Positions 48,930-59,080 of a stretch of 64,000 nucleotides of DNA are shown one piece after another (position 1 is the first letter of the stretch; the number at the start of each line of letters is the position of its first letter). This DNA comes from an uncultured Prevotellaceae bacterium (GTDB lineage: Bacteria > Bacteroidota > Bacteroidia > Bacteroidales > Bacteroidaceae). Made by a program: the position numbers and the translations under genes. Location: assembly GCA_947176535.1 (NCBI GenBank), contig CAMWQU010000002.1, positions 1-64,000 of the forward strand, read 5' to 3'. The notes beneath the pieces were generated by a model. It made no database searches and had not been told where the DNA came from. It saw only the letters and a program-made list of their open reading frames with translations.

Positions 48930-49727
48930 TCAAACCGACACTTCGCCTTTAATAGCCGGCCAAGGGTCATAATCCTCTATGCAGAAGTCTTCATACTGAA
49001 AGTCGAAGATGCTTTTCACCTCGGGATTTATCACCATGCGGGGTAAGGGACGCGGCTGTCGCATCAACTGAAAGCGCACCTGTTCCAGATGGTTCGTATA
49101 GATGTGAGTGTCACCCGTAGTATGGATGAAATCGCCGGGGCGCAGTCCACATACCTGAGCCATCATCATACACAACAAGGCATAGGAGGCTATATTGAAA
49201 GGAACGCCAAGGAAACAGTCCGCACTACGCTGGTAGAGCTGCAACGATAGACGCCCGTCGGCGACATAGAACTGAAAGAACGCATGACAAGGAGGCAGGC
49301 TCATATTATCAATATCTGCCACATTCCAGGCAGATACAATAATGCGGCGGGAGTTGGGGTTATTCTTGATGGCATCTACAGCCTGCTGTATCTGATCGAT
49401 AAAGCCCCCGTTATAGTCCGGCCACGAACGCCACTGATAACCATATATGTGCCCCAAATCACCCGTTTCGGGGTCGGCCCATTCGTTCCAAATGCGTACA
49501 CCATGTTCCTGCAGATAGTGTACATTCGTGTCACCTTTCAGAAACCACAACAGTTCATAGATGATGCTCTTGAGATGCACTTTCTTGGTGGTCAGCAGAG
49601 GAAAGCCTTTTTCCAAATCAAAGCGCATCTGATGGCCAAATACGCTGATTGTTCCCGTACCCGTGCGGTCACCCTTTTCCACTCCTTCGTCAAGAATACG
49701 CTGCAAAAGATCGAGATACTGCTTCAT
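48930..49727 (-). CDS. thyA: Thymidylate synthase
   Basis: [58 protein letters not shown]. Confidence 0.98.
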   Translation of the reverse strand: MKQYLDLLQRILDEGVEKGDRTGTGTISVFGHQMRFDLEKGFPLLTTKKVHLKSIIYELLWFLKGDTNVHYLQEHGVRIWNEWADPETGDLGHIYGYQWRSWPDYNGGFIDQIQQAVDAIKNNPNSRRIIVSAWNVADIDNMSLPPCHAFFQFYVADGRLSLQLYQRSADCFLGVPFNIASYALLCMMMAQVCGLRPGDFIHTTGDTHIYTNHLEQVRFQLMRQPRPLPRMVINPEVKSIFDFQYEDFCIEDYDPWPAIKGEVSV

Positions 49728-50203
49728 GGCCGGATATAATCTACAAAACGAAAACGATAAGCGTGACGCTCATCCACATCATGTTGTTCCTCCCAGACTT
49801 CTTTCCATCCGGTATAGTCCGGAAAGAATGCATCAGCCTCTTTGGGGAGGTCATCCACTTCTGTAAGGCAAAGCCTGTCGGCTACAGACACAGACTGAGC
49901 ATAAACGTTGGCCCCACCGATAATAAAAACGTCCTCACTCGCAGGACAAGTGGCAAGAGCCACCTCCAACGAAGAAAAGACTTCCGCATTATCTATTGTG
50001 ATATTACTTTGGGACAGAACAATATTCCTCCGGTTAGGCAACGCACCTTTAGGCAACGACTCGAATGTACGCCGCCCCATAATAATGGTATGCCCCGTTG
50101 TCAAGGTCTTGAAACGGCGGAGATCATCAGGCAACCAATAAAGTAATTTGTTCTGAAAACCAATGGCACGGTTGCGTGCTACGGCGGCTATAACGTTAAT
50201 CAT
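49724..50203 (-). CDS. folA: Dihydrofolate reductase
   Basis: [49 protein letters not shown]. Confidence 0.97.
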   Translation of the reverse strand: MINVIAAVARNRAIGFQNKLLYWLPDDLRRFKTLTTGHTIIMGRRTFESLPKGALPNRRNIVLSQSNITIDNAEVFSSLEVALATCPASEDVFIIGGANVYAQSVSVADRLCLTEVDDLPKEADAFFPDYTGWKEVWEEQHDVDERHAYRFRFVDYIRP

Positions 50204-50660
50204 CTTTGCAAGAAATGGGCATCTGACGGTTTATGGGTTCGTGGAAAGACACCATCGTCTCACTACGTTGAATACCTATGCGTTGCAGCTTATCATGAAT
50301 AATACTCAGCAGGTGGGCATTATCATGGGCATAGAGTTTTATAAACAGATCATAGTTACCCGTCGTATAATGGCATTCCACCACTTCCGGAATATTACGC
50401 AGTTCAGAAACCACACGAACCGAATCGGAAGGGTCTTTCAGTAATATTCCCACAAAAGCGCACGTACCGTTTCCTACTTTCTTCGGGTCAAAGAGATACT
50501 GAGAGCCTTTGATTACCCCCATTTGCTGAAGTTTCTGTATGCGCTGATGTATCGCAGCACCCGAAACGTTACACTTTCGTGCAACCTCCAAGAAGGGAAT
50601 GCGAGCATCGTTTGCTATCATTCGAAGGATTTTTTCATCCAGTTCATCTAAATCAATCAT
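50196..50660 (-). CDS. Lrp/AsnC-family transcriptional regulator
   Basis: LDELDEKILRMIANDARIPFLEVARKCNVSGAAIHQRIQKLQQMGVIKG. Confidence 0.95.
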   Translation of the reverse strand: MIDLDELDEKILRMIANDARIPFLEVARKCNVSGAAIHQRIQKLQQMGVIKGSQYLFDPKKVGNGTCAFVGILLKDPSDSVRVVSELRNIPEVVECHYTTGNYDLFIKLYAHDNAHLLSIIHDKLQRIGIQRSETMVSFHEPINRQMPISCKDD

Positions 50661-50862
50661 GATTTTCTTTTTTGCAATATTATGATGCAAAGATACTAAT
50701 TTATAGCGAAAACTAAGCCAAAGACAACAAATAATTTAGTATTGACTCCTACAACCCATATAGAGTGTAACGTCTAAATGGCAATACGATAATAAAGCAA
50801 TTATATAGAGTCGAAGATGTAAGCATAACTATATTTCTGATTGACAAAATCCTCCAAGCAAG

Positions 50863-50927
50863 AGCACATAAAATAAAAGAAAGAGTCTTGTATCATAAAC
50901 AAGACTCTTTCTTTTATTTTATGTGCT
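50863..50927 (-). terminator. 29-bp perfect hairpin after exbD operon
   Basis: AGCACATAAAATAAAAGAAAGAGTCTTGT (50863-50891)/ACAAGACTCTTTCTTTTATTTTATGTGCT (50899-50927). Confidence 0.75.
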
Positions 50928-50944
50928 TTTATAAAGCAAGTTTC

Positions 50945-51397
50945 TTAATTCCGTCGGGTTGAAGAATAATTAACCTTCAAGGCCCACGACTTTCTCAGAA
51001 CCTCTTTTATATCCGTAATGTAACCCATCTGAGTACGCTGGTCTGCCTTGATAGACACCACCTGAGCAGTCTGATCTGACATAGATTGGCGCTCCTGATA
51101 GATAAAGTCCATCACCTCACTGGGCTCTGCATAACGATCGTTCAACTGAATGCGGGTAGAACTACCAAACTGAGCACGAAGCTGATCCGTTGGAGGACCA
51201 ACATAGATAAACGATACAGCACTCTTTTTCTCCAATTTCTCAAGTTCTGTACCTGCAGGCACTACAAACTTCACCTTCAGTGTAACCTCACGCATGGTGG
51301 TTACAATCATGAAGAAGAACAGAATGGTGAAAATCAAGTCTGGAAGAGATGAAGTGTTCATCTCCGGCATTTCGCGACTACCTTTTTTCTTTCCCAT
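50945..51397 (-). CDS. exbD: ExbD/TolR biopolymer transport protein
   Basis: MNTSSLPDLIFTILFFFMIVTTMRE. Confidence 0.9.
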   Translation of the reverse strand: MGKKKGSREMPEMNTSSLPDLIFTILFFFMIVTTMREVTLKVKFVVPAGTELEKLEKKSAVSFIYVGPPTDQLRAQFGSSTRIQLNDRYAEPSEVMDFIYQERQSMSDQTAQVVSIKADQRTQMGYITDIKEVLRKSWALKVNYSSTRRN

Positions 51398-51399
51398 GT

Positions 51400-51999
51400 T
51401 TAGTTTCCTCCATATACTTTAGGTTCAGCCTCGGAAATCTTCTGAGGATAATAAGTGCGGACAGCAACTTTCTGCTCGTCGCTCAATGCTGCATAAACAC
51501 GTCCGAACTTCTGCTTGGCCAATTCGTCACGCAATTCATTATAGGCAGCCACCAACTCATTTTGCACCTGGAAATAGGTATTATAGGGGGTGGCACGGTC
51601 GGTCTGTACAGAAATAACGTGCTTGTCTGTCAGTGCGCATACACCTAACAAATCAATATTGATAGGATGCTTCTCCGGCAAAACGCTCAGATTATTCTCA
51701 TTCTGAATAAACTGCTTTGCACGAGCACGTAAATCGCGGATATCAACGTAACTGGAAGCTGTTCCGTCCTTCACCCAAAGGTAGCCCTCTGAGTTGATAC
51801 GGACTTCCATCACATTACGCTCCTTAATCTTCAGTTCCTGTTTTATCTCCTCGTCTTCGGGCGGCTGGGGCAGGCGACGTGCCAATCCCATATCCGTATC
51901 CATAGAGGTTGTTATCAAGAAGAAGATCAGCAGAATGAAAGAGATGTCCGCAGTAGAACTGGCGTTCAGACCAGGTACTTTCCTTTTCTTCTTTGCCAT
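51400..51999 (-). CDS. exbD: ExbD/TolR biopolymer transport protein
   Basis: LNASSTADISFILLIFFLITTSMDTD. Confidence 0.9.
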   Translation of the reverse strand: MAKKKRKVPGLNASSTADISFILLIFFLITTSMDTDMGLARRLPQPPEDEEIKQELKIKERNVMEVRINSEGYLWVKDGTASSYVDIRDLRARAKQFIQNENNLSVLPEKHPINIDLLGVCALTDKHVISVQTDRATPYNTYFQVQNELVAAYNELRDELAKQKFGRVYAALSDEQKVAVRTYYPQKISEAEPKVYGGN

Positions 52000-52021
52000 A
52001 TCTCGCTTGAGTTAAACGTTT

Positions 52022-52519
52022 TTACTTCTTCTTACTTGCAGTTTTGGTCATAACACCTGTGCTAGCAACAACCACTGCAATAACAGAAACGATAGCCAAG
52101 CAATAGATTGCAACCATAAAGGCATCAACCAATGTTACCATCGTACCTGAAGTGGTTACACCACTGGAAGTAGTGAAAGCCTCTTCACCCATGTTGAACA
52201 CAAAACCGGCAACAAAAGCCAACACTGTAACAACAGCCGTTCCAATAACAATCTTGGAGCCTGCAATACCCGTGGCTTCTTTCTCGTCACTTCCGGCTGC
52301 GCTACGAGCACTCTTCACGAGGCTCCAAACCATCAGACAGAACGTAACAAGGCCTAAAACATACATCAATCCCAATAGCAAGTTTGTAAGTGTCGGGGCT
52401 ACATTGCCGGACTCATCATAGTTGTCATAGCCAACGCCGAAGAACAAGGCAAACACCAACACGATAACACCACATACCGCATATAGTGAGTAGTTTGATA
52501 TTTTCTCTAATTTCCACAT
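52022..52519 (-). CDS. Membrane protein of ExbB/ExbD operon
   Basis: Multi-TM ORF between exbB and exbD genes. Confidence 0.75.
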   Translation of the reverse strand: MWKLEKISNYSLYAVCGVIVLVFALFFGVGYDNYDESGNVAPTLTNLLLGLMYVLGLVTFCLMVWSLVKSARSAAGSDEKEATGIAGSKIVIGTAVVTVLAFVAGFVFNMGEEAFTTSSGVTTSGTMVTLVDAFMVAIYCLAIVSVIAVVVASTGVMTKTASKKK

Positions 52520-52569
52520 AAATACTCTCTTTATTGAGTTAAAGAATGAGTGAACAAATTGCTATCTAA

Positions 52570-53415
52570 TTACTTCTGGCACTTAGATGACTTAACGCAC
52601 ATTGTCAGCAGTTCCTGAGCAGACTCTTCCATGTTTGCAGTCAAACCTTCGATGCTGCCAAGGATAAAGTTGTAGAACAACTGCAGAATCAGGGCTACAA
52701 CGATACCGAAGATAGTTGTGATAAGGGCCACTTTCATACCACCGGCAACAACGGTCGGAGAAATATCACCGGCTTTCTCAATCGTATCGAAGGCCATAAC
52801 CATACCGATCACAGTACCAAGGAATCCGAGAGAAGGAGCAGATGCAATGAAGAAAGTAATCCAAGAGCAGTGCTGCTCGAGGTAAGAACCCTGAATTTCA
52901 GCTTCTGTGTTAATTGCACGCTCGATAGAAGCGATATCGTTCTGGTCTTTGCTGTTCAAACAAATCAAAGCCTTACGAGAAACCTGTGATACGGGGCCAC
53001 GTGTATTTTTGCACAACTGGATAGCCTCTTCAATCTTATCTTTAGCAACGAGTTCAGCCAGATCCGTCATAAAGCCACGAGTATTCACCTGAGCAAGAGT
53101 CAGATAGATAACGCGCTCGATGCAGAATGCCAAACCCAGAACCAATGCGAGGGCAACCAAAGACATAAAGCCGGCGTCACCTTCTATAAATTTTGTCTTC
53201 AACACTTTGTGAAGGCTTTCACTTTCTTCCTCTACGATAACATCGACTTCTTCTACAACTTCTACTGCAGCAGTATCAACAGCAGCCGTATCCACCGAAG
53301 CGCTGTCAATCTGTTCTACTACAGCTTCATCGGTCTCTTCCTGAGCCATTACGTTAGAAGTTGCGGCAAAAGAGCAAGCTGCAACGAATGCAACAATTGC
53401 AAATAACTTTTTCAT
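52570..53415 (-). CDS. exbB: MotA/TolQ/ExbB proton channel protein
   Basis: ASAPSLGFLGTVIGMVMAFDTIEKAGDISPTVVAGGMKVALITTIFG; signal-like N-terminus plus acidic segment. Confidence 0.92.
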   Translation of the reverse strand: MKKLFAIVAFVAACSFAATSNVMAQEETDEAVVEQIDSASVDTAAVDTAAVEVVEEVDVIVEEESESLHKVLKTKFIEGDAGFMSLVALALVLGLAFCIERVIYLTLAQVNTRGFMTDLAELVAKDKIEEAIQLCKNTRGPVSQVSRKALICLNSKDQNDIASIERAINTEAEIQGSYLEQHCSWITFFIASAPSLGFLGTVIGMVMAFDTIEKAGDISPTVVAGGMKVALITTIFGIVVALILQLFYNFILGSIEGLTANMEESAQELLTMCVKSSKCQK

Positions 53416-53519
53416 TGTTTTTTTGATTTTAAAGTTAATTATTTAGTAATTTATATTTCTTATCGCTTTTATCGGAAAGGAAACGAGATTCGATTAAGCT
53501 CATTCATCCTTTTTCTGTG

Positions 53520-53607
53520 CGGAGAGACGGGGATTCGAACCCCGGAACCGCTTTGGACGGTTACACGCTTTCCAGGCGTGCCTCTTCAGCCACTCGAGCA
53601 TCTCTCC
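53520..53607 (-). tRNA. tRNA-Ser (GGA)
   Basis: GGAGAGATGCTCGAGTGGCTGAAGAGGCACGCCTGGAAAGCGTGT...GGTTCGAATCCCCGTCTCTCC; long variable arm. Confidence 0.95.
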
Positions 53608-53741
53608 ATAGACCGTTTATAGAGTATAAATATACCCTCGCAGTGTTAATCGGCGTGCAAGTTACAAAAAAAAAGTGAACTGAGAATGATTTCTGACATA
53701 AAAAAATACGTTTTTCCTTTATTTCGTATAAATTCAGCCCC

Positions 53742-54512
53742 TCAAGAGAGCCTAAAAATTCGTTTTGCCGTCTTTGTAGTGACTTCATCCACTCTTTCCG
53801 GAGCACATCCATAAACCTCCGCCAAACAACGTGCCGTATGGACAAGAAAAGAGCTCTCGTTACGCTTCCCGCGACAAGGAACCGGAGCCAAATAAGGAGC
53901 ATCCGTCTCTATAACGATGCGTTCGAGCGGAACCGTTTTCAGTACCTCCGGCAATATCGACTTTTTATAGGTAAGCACCCCTCCTATTCCTAATGCAAAA
54001 CCATCAAAGTTCAACAACTCCTGCGCTTCCTCCTCTGTTCCGCCAAAGCAATGAAATACGCCCGTCAGCCCCTCTGCACGGTGCCGCGTCATCACCTCCA
54101 CCAATTCACGATGCGCATTCCGAGAATGAATAACAACAGGTAAATGAAACTCACATGCCCACTGCAACTGGCACTCAAAAGCCTCAAGCTGTTGTTCCCG
54201 ATAAGTATCATCCCAATAGAAATCGAGTCCGATTTCTCCTACACCTATATAAGGATGTGCGCCCAAAAGATTCTGTTTCATTATTGAAAGAACTTCCGCG
54301 TAATCCTCTTTCACGTCTTCAGGATGCAATCCCAACATAGGATAACAATATCCGGGATATTGCCTGCAAAGTTCGAGCATGGGCTGCATAGAAGCAACAT
54401 TTATATTAGGCAACAAAATGGCCTCTACACCGATTTCCTTGGCGCGAGCTACGACCAAATCGCGGTCCTCATCGAACTCCGCCCCATAAATATGGCTATG
54501 AGTATCTATCAT
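53742..54512 (-). CDS. TatD-family hydrolase
   Basis: MIDTHSHIYGAEFDEDRD; LGLHPED; GVGEIGLDFYWD; VIHSRNA; ETDAPYLAPVPCRGKRNE. Confidence 0.95.
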   Translation of the reverse strand: MIDTHSHIYGAEFDEDRDLVVARAKEIGVEAILLPNINVASMQPMLELCRQYPGYCYPMLGLHPEDVKEDYAEVLSIMKQNLLGAHPYIGVGEIGLDFYWDDTYREQQLEAFECQLQWACEFHLPVVIHSRNAHRELVEVMTRHRAEGLTGVFHCFGGTEEEAQELLNFDGFALGIGGVLTYKKSILPEVLKTVPLERIVIETDAPYLAPVPCRGKRNESSFLVHTARCLAEVYGCAPERVDEVTTKTAKRIFRLS

Positions 54513-55486
54513 CAGTTCGTACGGTTCAGCATTTCTTGCGCATACTGCCAAAGCTGCTGTTTACAACTCTGAGGCAAATTCACCTTGGCCAAACTTTGCT
54601 CCGCCAACATATAATAGGATTCTATCTTCTGCCGGGCCATCTGCGGGATGCCGATTTCGTCATACACCCTTGTCACGGCCTTGATTTTCTCAGCTTCATC
54701 GTATTCAGTGGCCTTAATCCAGCGTTCAAGTTCGGTTCGTTGCGTCTCATCTGCCTGCAACAAGGCATTGATAAGCATATACGTCTTTTTATTACAAAGG
54801 ATGTCACCTCCTATTCGTTTTCCAAAGACCTCAAAATCTCCATACACATCGAGATAATCATCCTGCAACTGGAAAGCCAATCCAATCTGTTCTCCAAAGC
54901 GATATAACAGTTGAGCATCCTGCTCCGGAGCACCTGCCAGCATCGCCCCCATCTTCAGGGCACAAGCCAACAAAACGGATGTCTTCAGACGAATCATCTC
55001 TATATATTCACCCTCCGTCACGTCATTCCGCGTCTCGAAGTCTATATCGTACTGTTGCCCCTCACCTATTTCCAAAGCGGTATTTGTAAAAAGTTCCAAT
55101 ACTGCGGGCAATTTATCAGGGTCGCATTGTGCTACTCGCTGATAGGCCAGCACCAACATTGAGTCACCGCTCAATACAGCCGTATTCTCATTCCACTTCT
55201 TATGCACCGTAGGATGTCCGCGCCGCACATCCGCCTTGTCCATCAAGTCATCATGGAGCAATGTATAATTATGATATGTCTCTATCCCGATAGCAGGCAT
55301 TATGACGCGTTCCACATCCTCACGATAAAAATTATATGCCATCAACATCAACACCGGACGTATGCGTTTGCCTCCCAATGAGAGCACGTACTTCACCGGC
55401 TCATACAAACCAACCGGTTCACGATCATAGGCGAGATTAGCCAACGCATCATTTACTTTCCCTAATAACTGCGTACTTGTATACAT
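54512..55486 (-). CDS. Polyprenyl synthetase family protein
   Basis: GGKRIRPVLMLMAY; LLHDDLMDKADVRRGHPTVH; FQLQDDYLDVYGD. Confidence 0.95.
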   Translation of the reverse strand: MYTSTQLLGKVNDALANLAYDREPVGLYEPVKYVLSLGGKRIRPVLMLMAYNFYREDVERVIMPAIGIETYHNYTLLHDDLMDKADVRRGHPTVHKKWNENTAVLSGDSMLVLAYQRVAQCDPDKLPAVLELFTNTALEIGEGQQYDIDFETRNDVTEGEYIEMIRLKTSVLLACALKMGAMLAGAPEQDAQLLYRFGEQIGLAFQLQDDYLDVYGDFEVFGKRIGGDILCNKKTYMLINALLQADETQRTELERWIKATEYDEAEKIKAVTRVYDEIGIPQMARQKIESYYMLAEQSLAKVNLPQSCKQQLWQYAQEMLNRTN

Positions 55487-55539
55487 TTATTTACGAATAA
55501 GAGAAGCTAACTTTATTACAAAACCTAAAAACATATAAG

Positions 55540-55567
55540 AAGGCCGTCGGCCAAAGCCGACAGCCTT
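55540..55567 (-). terminator. Terminator after TonB-family gene
   Basis: AAGGCCGTCGGC-CAAA-GCCGACAGCCTT hairpin. Confidence 0.65.
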
Positions 55568-55594
55568 GCATATTTGAGATCATCTTTGAACTCT

Positions 55595-56311
55595 TTAGCT
55601 CAGGCGGAACATAACGGGAAGCACATAGCGCATACGCACGGGCTTATTACCCTGACGGGCGGGCTTCCACTTCGGCATGGACTTCACAACACGCTCTGCT
55701 TCATCGGACAAATGTGAATCCGGTGAGCGAAGCACTTTCACATCCACGATAGAACCGTCTCTGTTGATGACGAACTGTACACTTACACGTCCCTGGATTC
55801 CCTGTTCCTGACAGATAGGAGGATACTTAATGTTCTTGCTCAACCAAGCATATACATCGCCGGGGAACTCCGCACTTTCTTCAGGTACATCCAAAATGCG
55901 GTCATCATCCACATCTTCCACAACCGGAGCAGGAGGGCCTGCAACCACGGCAGTCGGAGCACCTGTACCTACAACAGACGTAATACTCTGATTTACTTCT
56001 TCGGTGGTCTGGATTTCTTCTTCCGGAATATCGGTATTATCTTCTACCACATCAAGGATTTCAGGAGACATAGGGGCAGCCTGTGGAGGAGGAGCCTGCA
56101 TCGGCTGTTCCTGCTTCGTGATGGGAATCATGTCTTCTTCTATCGCCATATCATAAATAGGCTCATCACTCTCCTCGATTTTAATCTCGCGCTGTGTCCA
56201 CTCGAAAGCCACAAATATGGTCGCTAAGACCAATACATAGCCAATGAGCATACTCGTCCACGATTGTTCTGCGAGTTCGTCATTGACGTTTTTTTTCTCT
56301 ACGTTTTCCAT
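55595..56311 (-). CDS. TonB-family energy transducer
   Basis: Single TM; C-terminal YPPICQEQGIQGRVSVQFVINRDGSIVDVKVLRSPD..VVKSMPKWKPARQGNKPV. Confidence 0.93.
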   Translation of the reverse strand: MENVEKKNVNDELAEQSWTSMLIGYVLVLATIFVAFEWTQREIKIEESDEPIYDMAIEEDMIPITKQEQPMQAPPPQAAPMSPEILDVVEDNTDIPEEEIQTTEEVNQSITSVVGTGAPTAVVAGPPAPVVEDVDDDRILDVPEESAEFPGDVYAWLSKNIKYPPICQEQGIQGRVSVQFVINRDGSIVDVKVLRSPDSHLSDEAERVVKSMPKWKPARQGNKPVRMRYVLPVMFRLS

Positions 56312-56508
56312 ATAGATTTCTGTTAATTCTTCATACTTCGGGAACAAATGTAACACATTTTTTTTATTTACGTCCGCTATTCAACGTTTTTTTTTCGCAT
56401 TTTCCATATTTTTATGGCTTACGCACAACTTTTGAAAGACTTTTAACGTTAAGTAGACAATTATATCTTGAAAAAGATGTACCTTTGGAGACTAAATAGC
56501 AAATAACC

Positions 56509-57489
56509 ATGATACGCCGCCTGAGCCTTTCCTATTTATTCCTCTTTACCCTGCTTCTATCTGCACGGGGACAGGAATCCGGCAGCGTGTTCAATTTCCT
56601 CAAACTTCCCACATCCGCCCATTGCATAGCACTCGGCGGACAGAACATTTCCCTCATCGAGGACGATGCCTCCCTAATCTTTCAGAATCCCTCTTTGTTA
56701 TCGAGCGTCAGCGACAACTCCATAAACCTGAATTTCATGACCTACATGAAAGGTTCCAAAACGGGCAGTGCCTCCTTTGTCCGGATTGCAGGCGAGAGAG
56801 GAACATGGGGAGCCGGCATACAATTCGCAGGCTATGGGGCAATGAAAGAGACACTGGCAACCGGCGAGATTATAGGTGATTTTCATTCCCGCGATATTGC
56901 TTTCAACGGGATGTACAGCTACAACCTCAGCGACCGCTGGGCCGGAGGAGCCACCGGCAAAATCATCTACTCGAAATATGCCGAATACACCTCATGCGCC
57001 TTAGCTGTAGATTTAGGTCTGAATTATTATAATGAGGAACAGGAGTTTTCCTTTTCCGCCGTGGCCGTTAATTTAGGCGGACAAGTCAAGGCTTTCGGGA
57101 ACACGCACGAGCGACTTCCCTTTGACCTGCAACTGGGACTATCCAAAAGCATGGCCCACGCTCCTATCCGCTTCAGCGTGACGATGGTAGACCTGACACG
57201 CTGGAACAACAAATATTATTACAGTACAGGCAAGGCACCCAAAGGCGGCCGAATCTTCATGAATCACTTTAATCTGGGCATCGACATCATCCCCACCAGC
57301 CAGTTCTACCTTGCCGCCGGATTCAATTTCCGCCGGGCTTACGAGATGAAAGCTGCCGGTTCCAGTCATGCCGCAGGTCTCTCTTTCGGTGCCGGCATAA
57401 ATATAAAGAAGATAAAATTCGGGTTGGCCTATGCCAAGTACCACGTTAGTGCGCCTACTTTGGCTTTCAGTGCCAGCTACAACCTATAA
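56509..57489 (+). CDS. porQ: Type IX secretion system protein PorQ
   Basis: [37 protein letters not shown]; upstream of cmk-ispH. Confidence 0.88.
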   Translation: MIRRLSLSYLFLFTLLLSARGQESGSVFNFLKLPTSAHCIALGGQNISLIEDDASLIFQNPSLLSSVSDNSINLNFMTYMKGSKTGSASFVRIAGERGTWGAGIQFAGYGAMKETLATGEIIGDFHSRDIAFNGMYSYNLSDRWAGGATGKIIYSKYAEYTSCALAVDLGLNYYNEEQEFSFSAVAVNLGGQVKAFGNTHERLPFDLQLGLSKSMAHAPIRFSVTMVDLTRWNNKYYYSTGKAPKGGRIFMNHFNLGIDIIPTSQFYLAAGFNFRRAYEMKAAGSSHAAGLSFGAGINIKKIKFGLAYAKYHVSAPTLAFSASYNL

Positions 57490-57512
57490 GTACCATCCAA
57501 ATTCTCAGCATC

Positions 57513-58202
57513 ATGAAAAAGATTACCATAGCCATTGACGGATATTCCTCTTGCGGAAAAAGCACCATGGCCAAAGACTTAGCCCGCGAAATCGGCTACG
57601 TATATGTGGACAGCGGTGCCATGTATCGCGCCGTAACGCTCTATGCATTAAGCAACAGCCTCATCCACGACGGAAAAATCGACGAAGCCCGGCTGCGCGA
57701 CGAGATGAAGAACATCCACATCACGTTTCGGTTCAATCCGGAGCACGGCCGACCGGATACCTACCTCAACAATGAGTATGTGGAAGACCGCATCCGCACG
57801 TTGGAGATAAGCGAACATGTGAGTCCCATCGCCGCCCTGGGATTTGTGCGCGAGGAAATGGTACGTCAGCAGCAACAGATGGGCCAAGAGGGCGGCATCA
57901 TCATGGACGGCCGCGACATCGGCACCACCGTCTTCCCAGAGGCCGAACTGAAAATATTTGTCACAGCAAGCAGCGAAATCCGCGCCCAGCGCCGCTACGC
58001 CGAACTGTCGGCCAAAGGCGAAGTCTGCGACATGGCCGACATTCTCCACAACGTGGAGGAACGCGATTACATCGACACCCATCGCGAAATCAGCCCTCTG
58101 CGTCAGGCTGCGGATGCTCTTGTTTTAGACAACAGCCACATGACCATTGCCGAGCAAAAGCAGTGGCTCTTACAGGCTTATAAGCACGCAGCGGAGGACT
58201 GA
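57513..58202 (+). CDS. cmk: Cytidylate kinase
   Basis: [62 protein letters not shown]. Confidence 0.97.
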   Translation: MKKITIAIDGYSSCGKSTMAKDLAREIGYVYVDSGAMYRAVTLYALSNSLIHDGKIDEARLRDEMKNIHITFRFNPEHGRPDTYLNNEYVEDRIRTLEISEHVSPIAALGFVREEMVRQQQQMGQEGGIIMDGRDIGTTVFPEAELKIFVTASSEIRAQRRYAELSAKGEVCDMADILHNVEERDYIDTHREISPLRQAADALVLDNSHMTIAEQKQWLLQAYKHAAED

Positions 58203-58204
58203 CA

Positions 58205-59080
58205 TTGAAAATAGAACTCGACACGGGAAGCGGGTTTTGCTTTGGCGTCACGCGCGCCATCGGCAAGGCCGAGGAGATACTCACGAGCAGCAGCCGACCG
58301 CTGTACTGCTTAGGTGACATCGTACACAACTCCATGGAATGCAGCCGCCTGCAACGCATGGGACTGATTACCATCGGACACAAGGAATACGACAATCTCC
58401 ATGACGCCACCGTTTTGCTACGTGCCCACGGCGAACCGCCAAGCACCTATCAGAAGGCTGTAGCCAACCACATCGAGATTATAGATGCCACCTGTCCCGT
58501 CGTGCTCCATCTGCAGGAACGCATCAAACGCGAGTACGATTCCGACCCGCTCCATCGCAAACAGATTGTCATCTTCGGAAAGAACGGCCATGCCGAGGTG
58601 CTGGGACTGGTGGGGCAGACGCACGGCACAGCCATTGTTATAGAGCATCCCGAGGACGTCAGCAAACTGGACTTCAATCGCGACATCAGTCTTTACAGCC
58701 AGACCACAAAACCCTTGGACGATTTCCGCCGAATTGTGGAATACATCGAACAACACATCAGTCCGGACGCCACGTTCAAGTATTACGACACCATTTGTCG
58801 CCAGGTGGCCAACCGCATGCCGCACATCCGCGAGTTCGCCTCGCGTCACGACGTCATTCTCTTTGTATGCGGTAAGAAAAGTAGCAACGGGCGAGTGCTC
58901 TTCAACGAGTGCCAACACATTAACCCTCAAAGTTACATGATAGACTCTGCCGATGCGATTGACGTCCGCTGGCTGACCAACTGCAACTCCGTAGGAATAT
59001 GCGGAGCCACCAGCACCCCCACATGGCTAATGGAGGAGTGCAAAATACGTATCGAGCAGTTGCTTGGCTGCCACGAATGA
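58205..59080 (+). CDS. ispH: 4-hydroxy-3-methylbut-2-enyl diphosphate reductase
   Basis: GSGFCFGVTRAIGKAEEIL; GDIVHN; RAHGEPPSTYQKA; DATCPVV; TTG start. Confidence 0.96.
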   Translation: MKIELDTGSGFCFGVTRAIGKAEEILTSSSRPLYCLGDIVHNSMECSRLQRMGLITIGHKEYDNLHDATVLLRAHGEPPSTYQKAVANHIEIIDATCPVVLHLQERIKREYDSDPLHRKQIVIFGKNGHAEVLGLVGQTHGTAIVIEHPEDVSKLDFNRDISLYSQTTKPLDDFRRIVEYIEQHISPDATFKYYDTICRQVANRMPHIREFASRHDVILFVCGKKSSNGRVLFNECQHINPQSYMIDSADAIDVRWLTNCNSVGICGATSTPTWLMEECKIRIEQLLGCHE

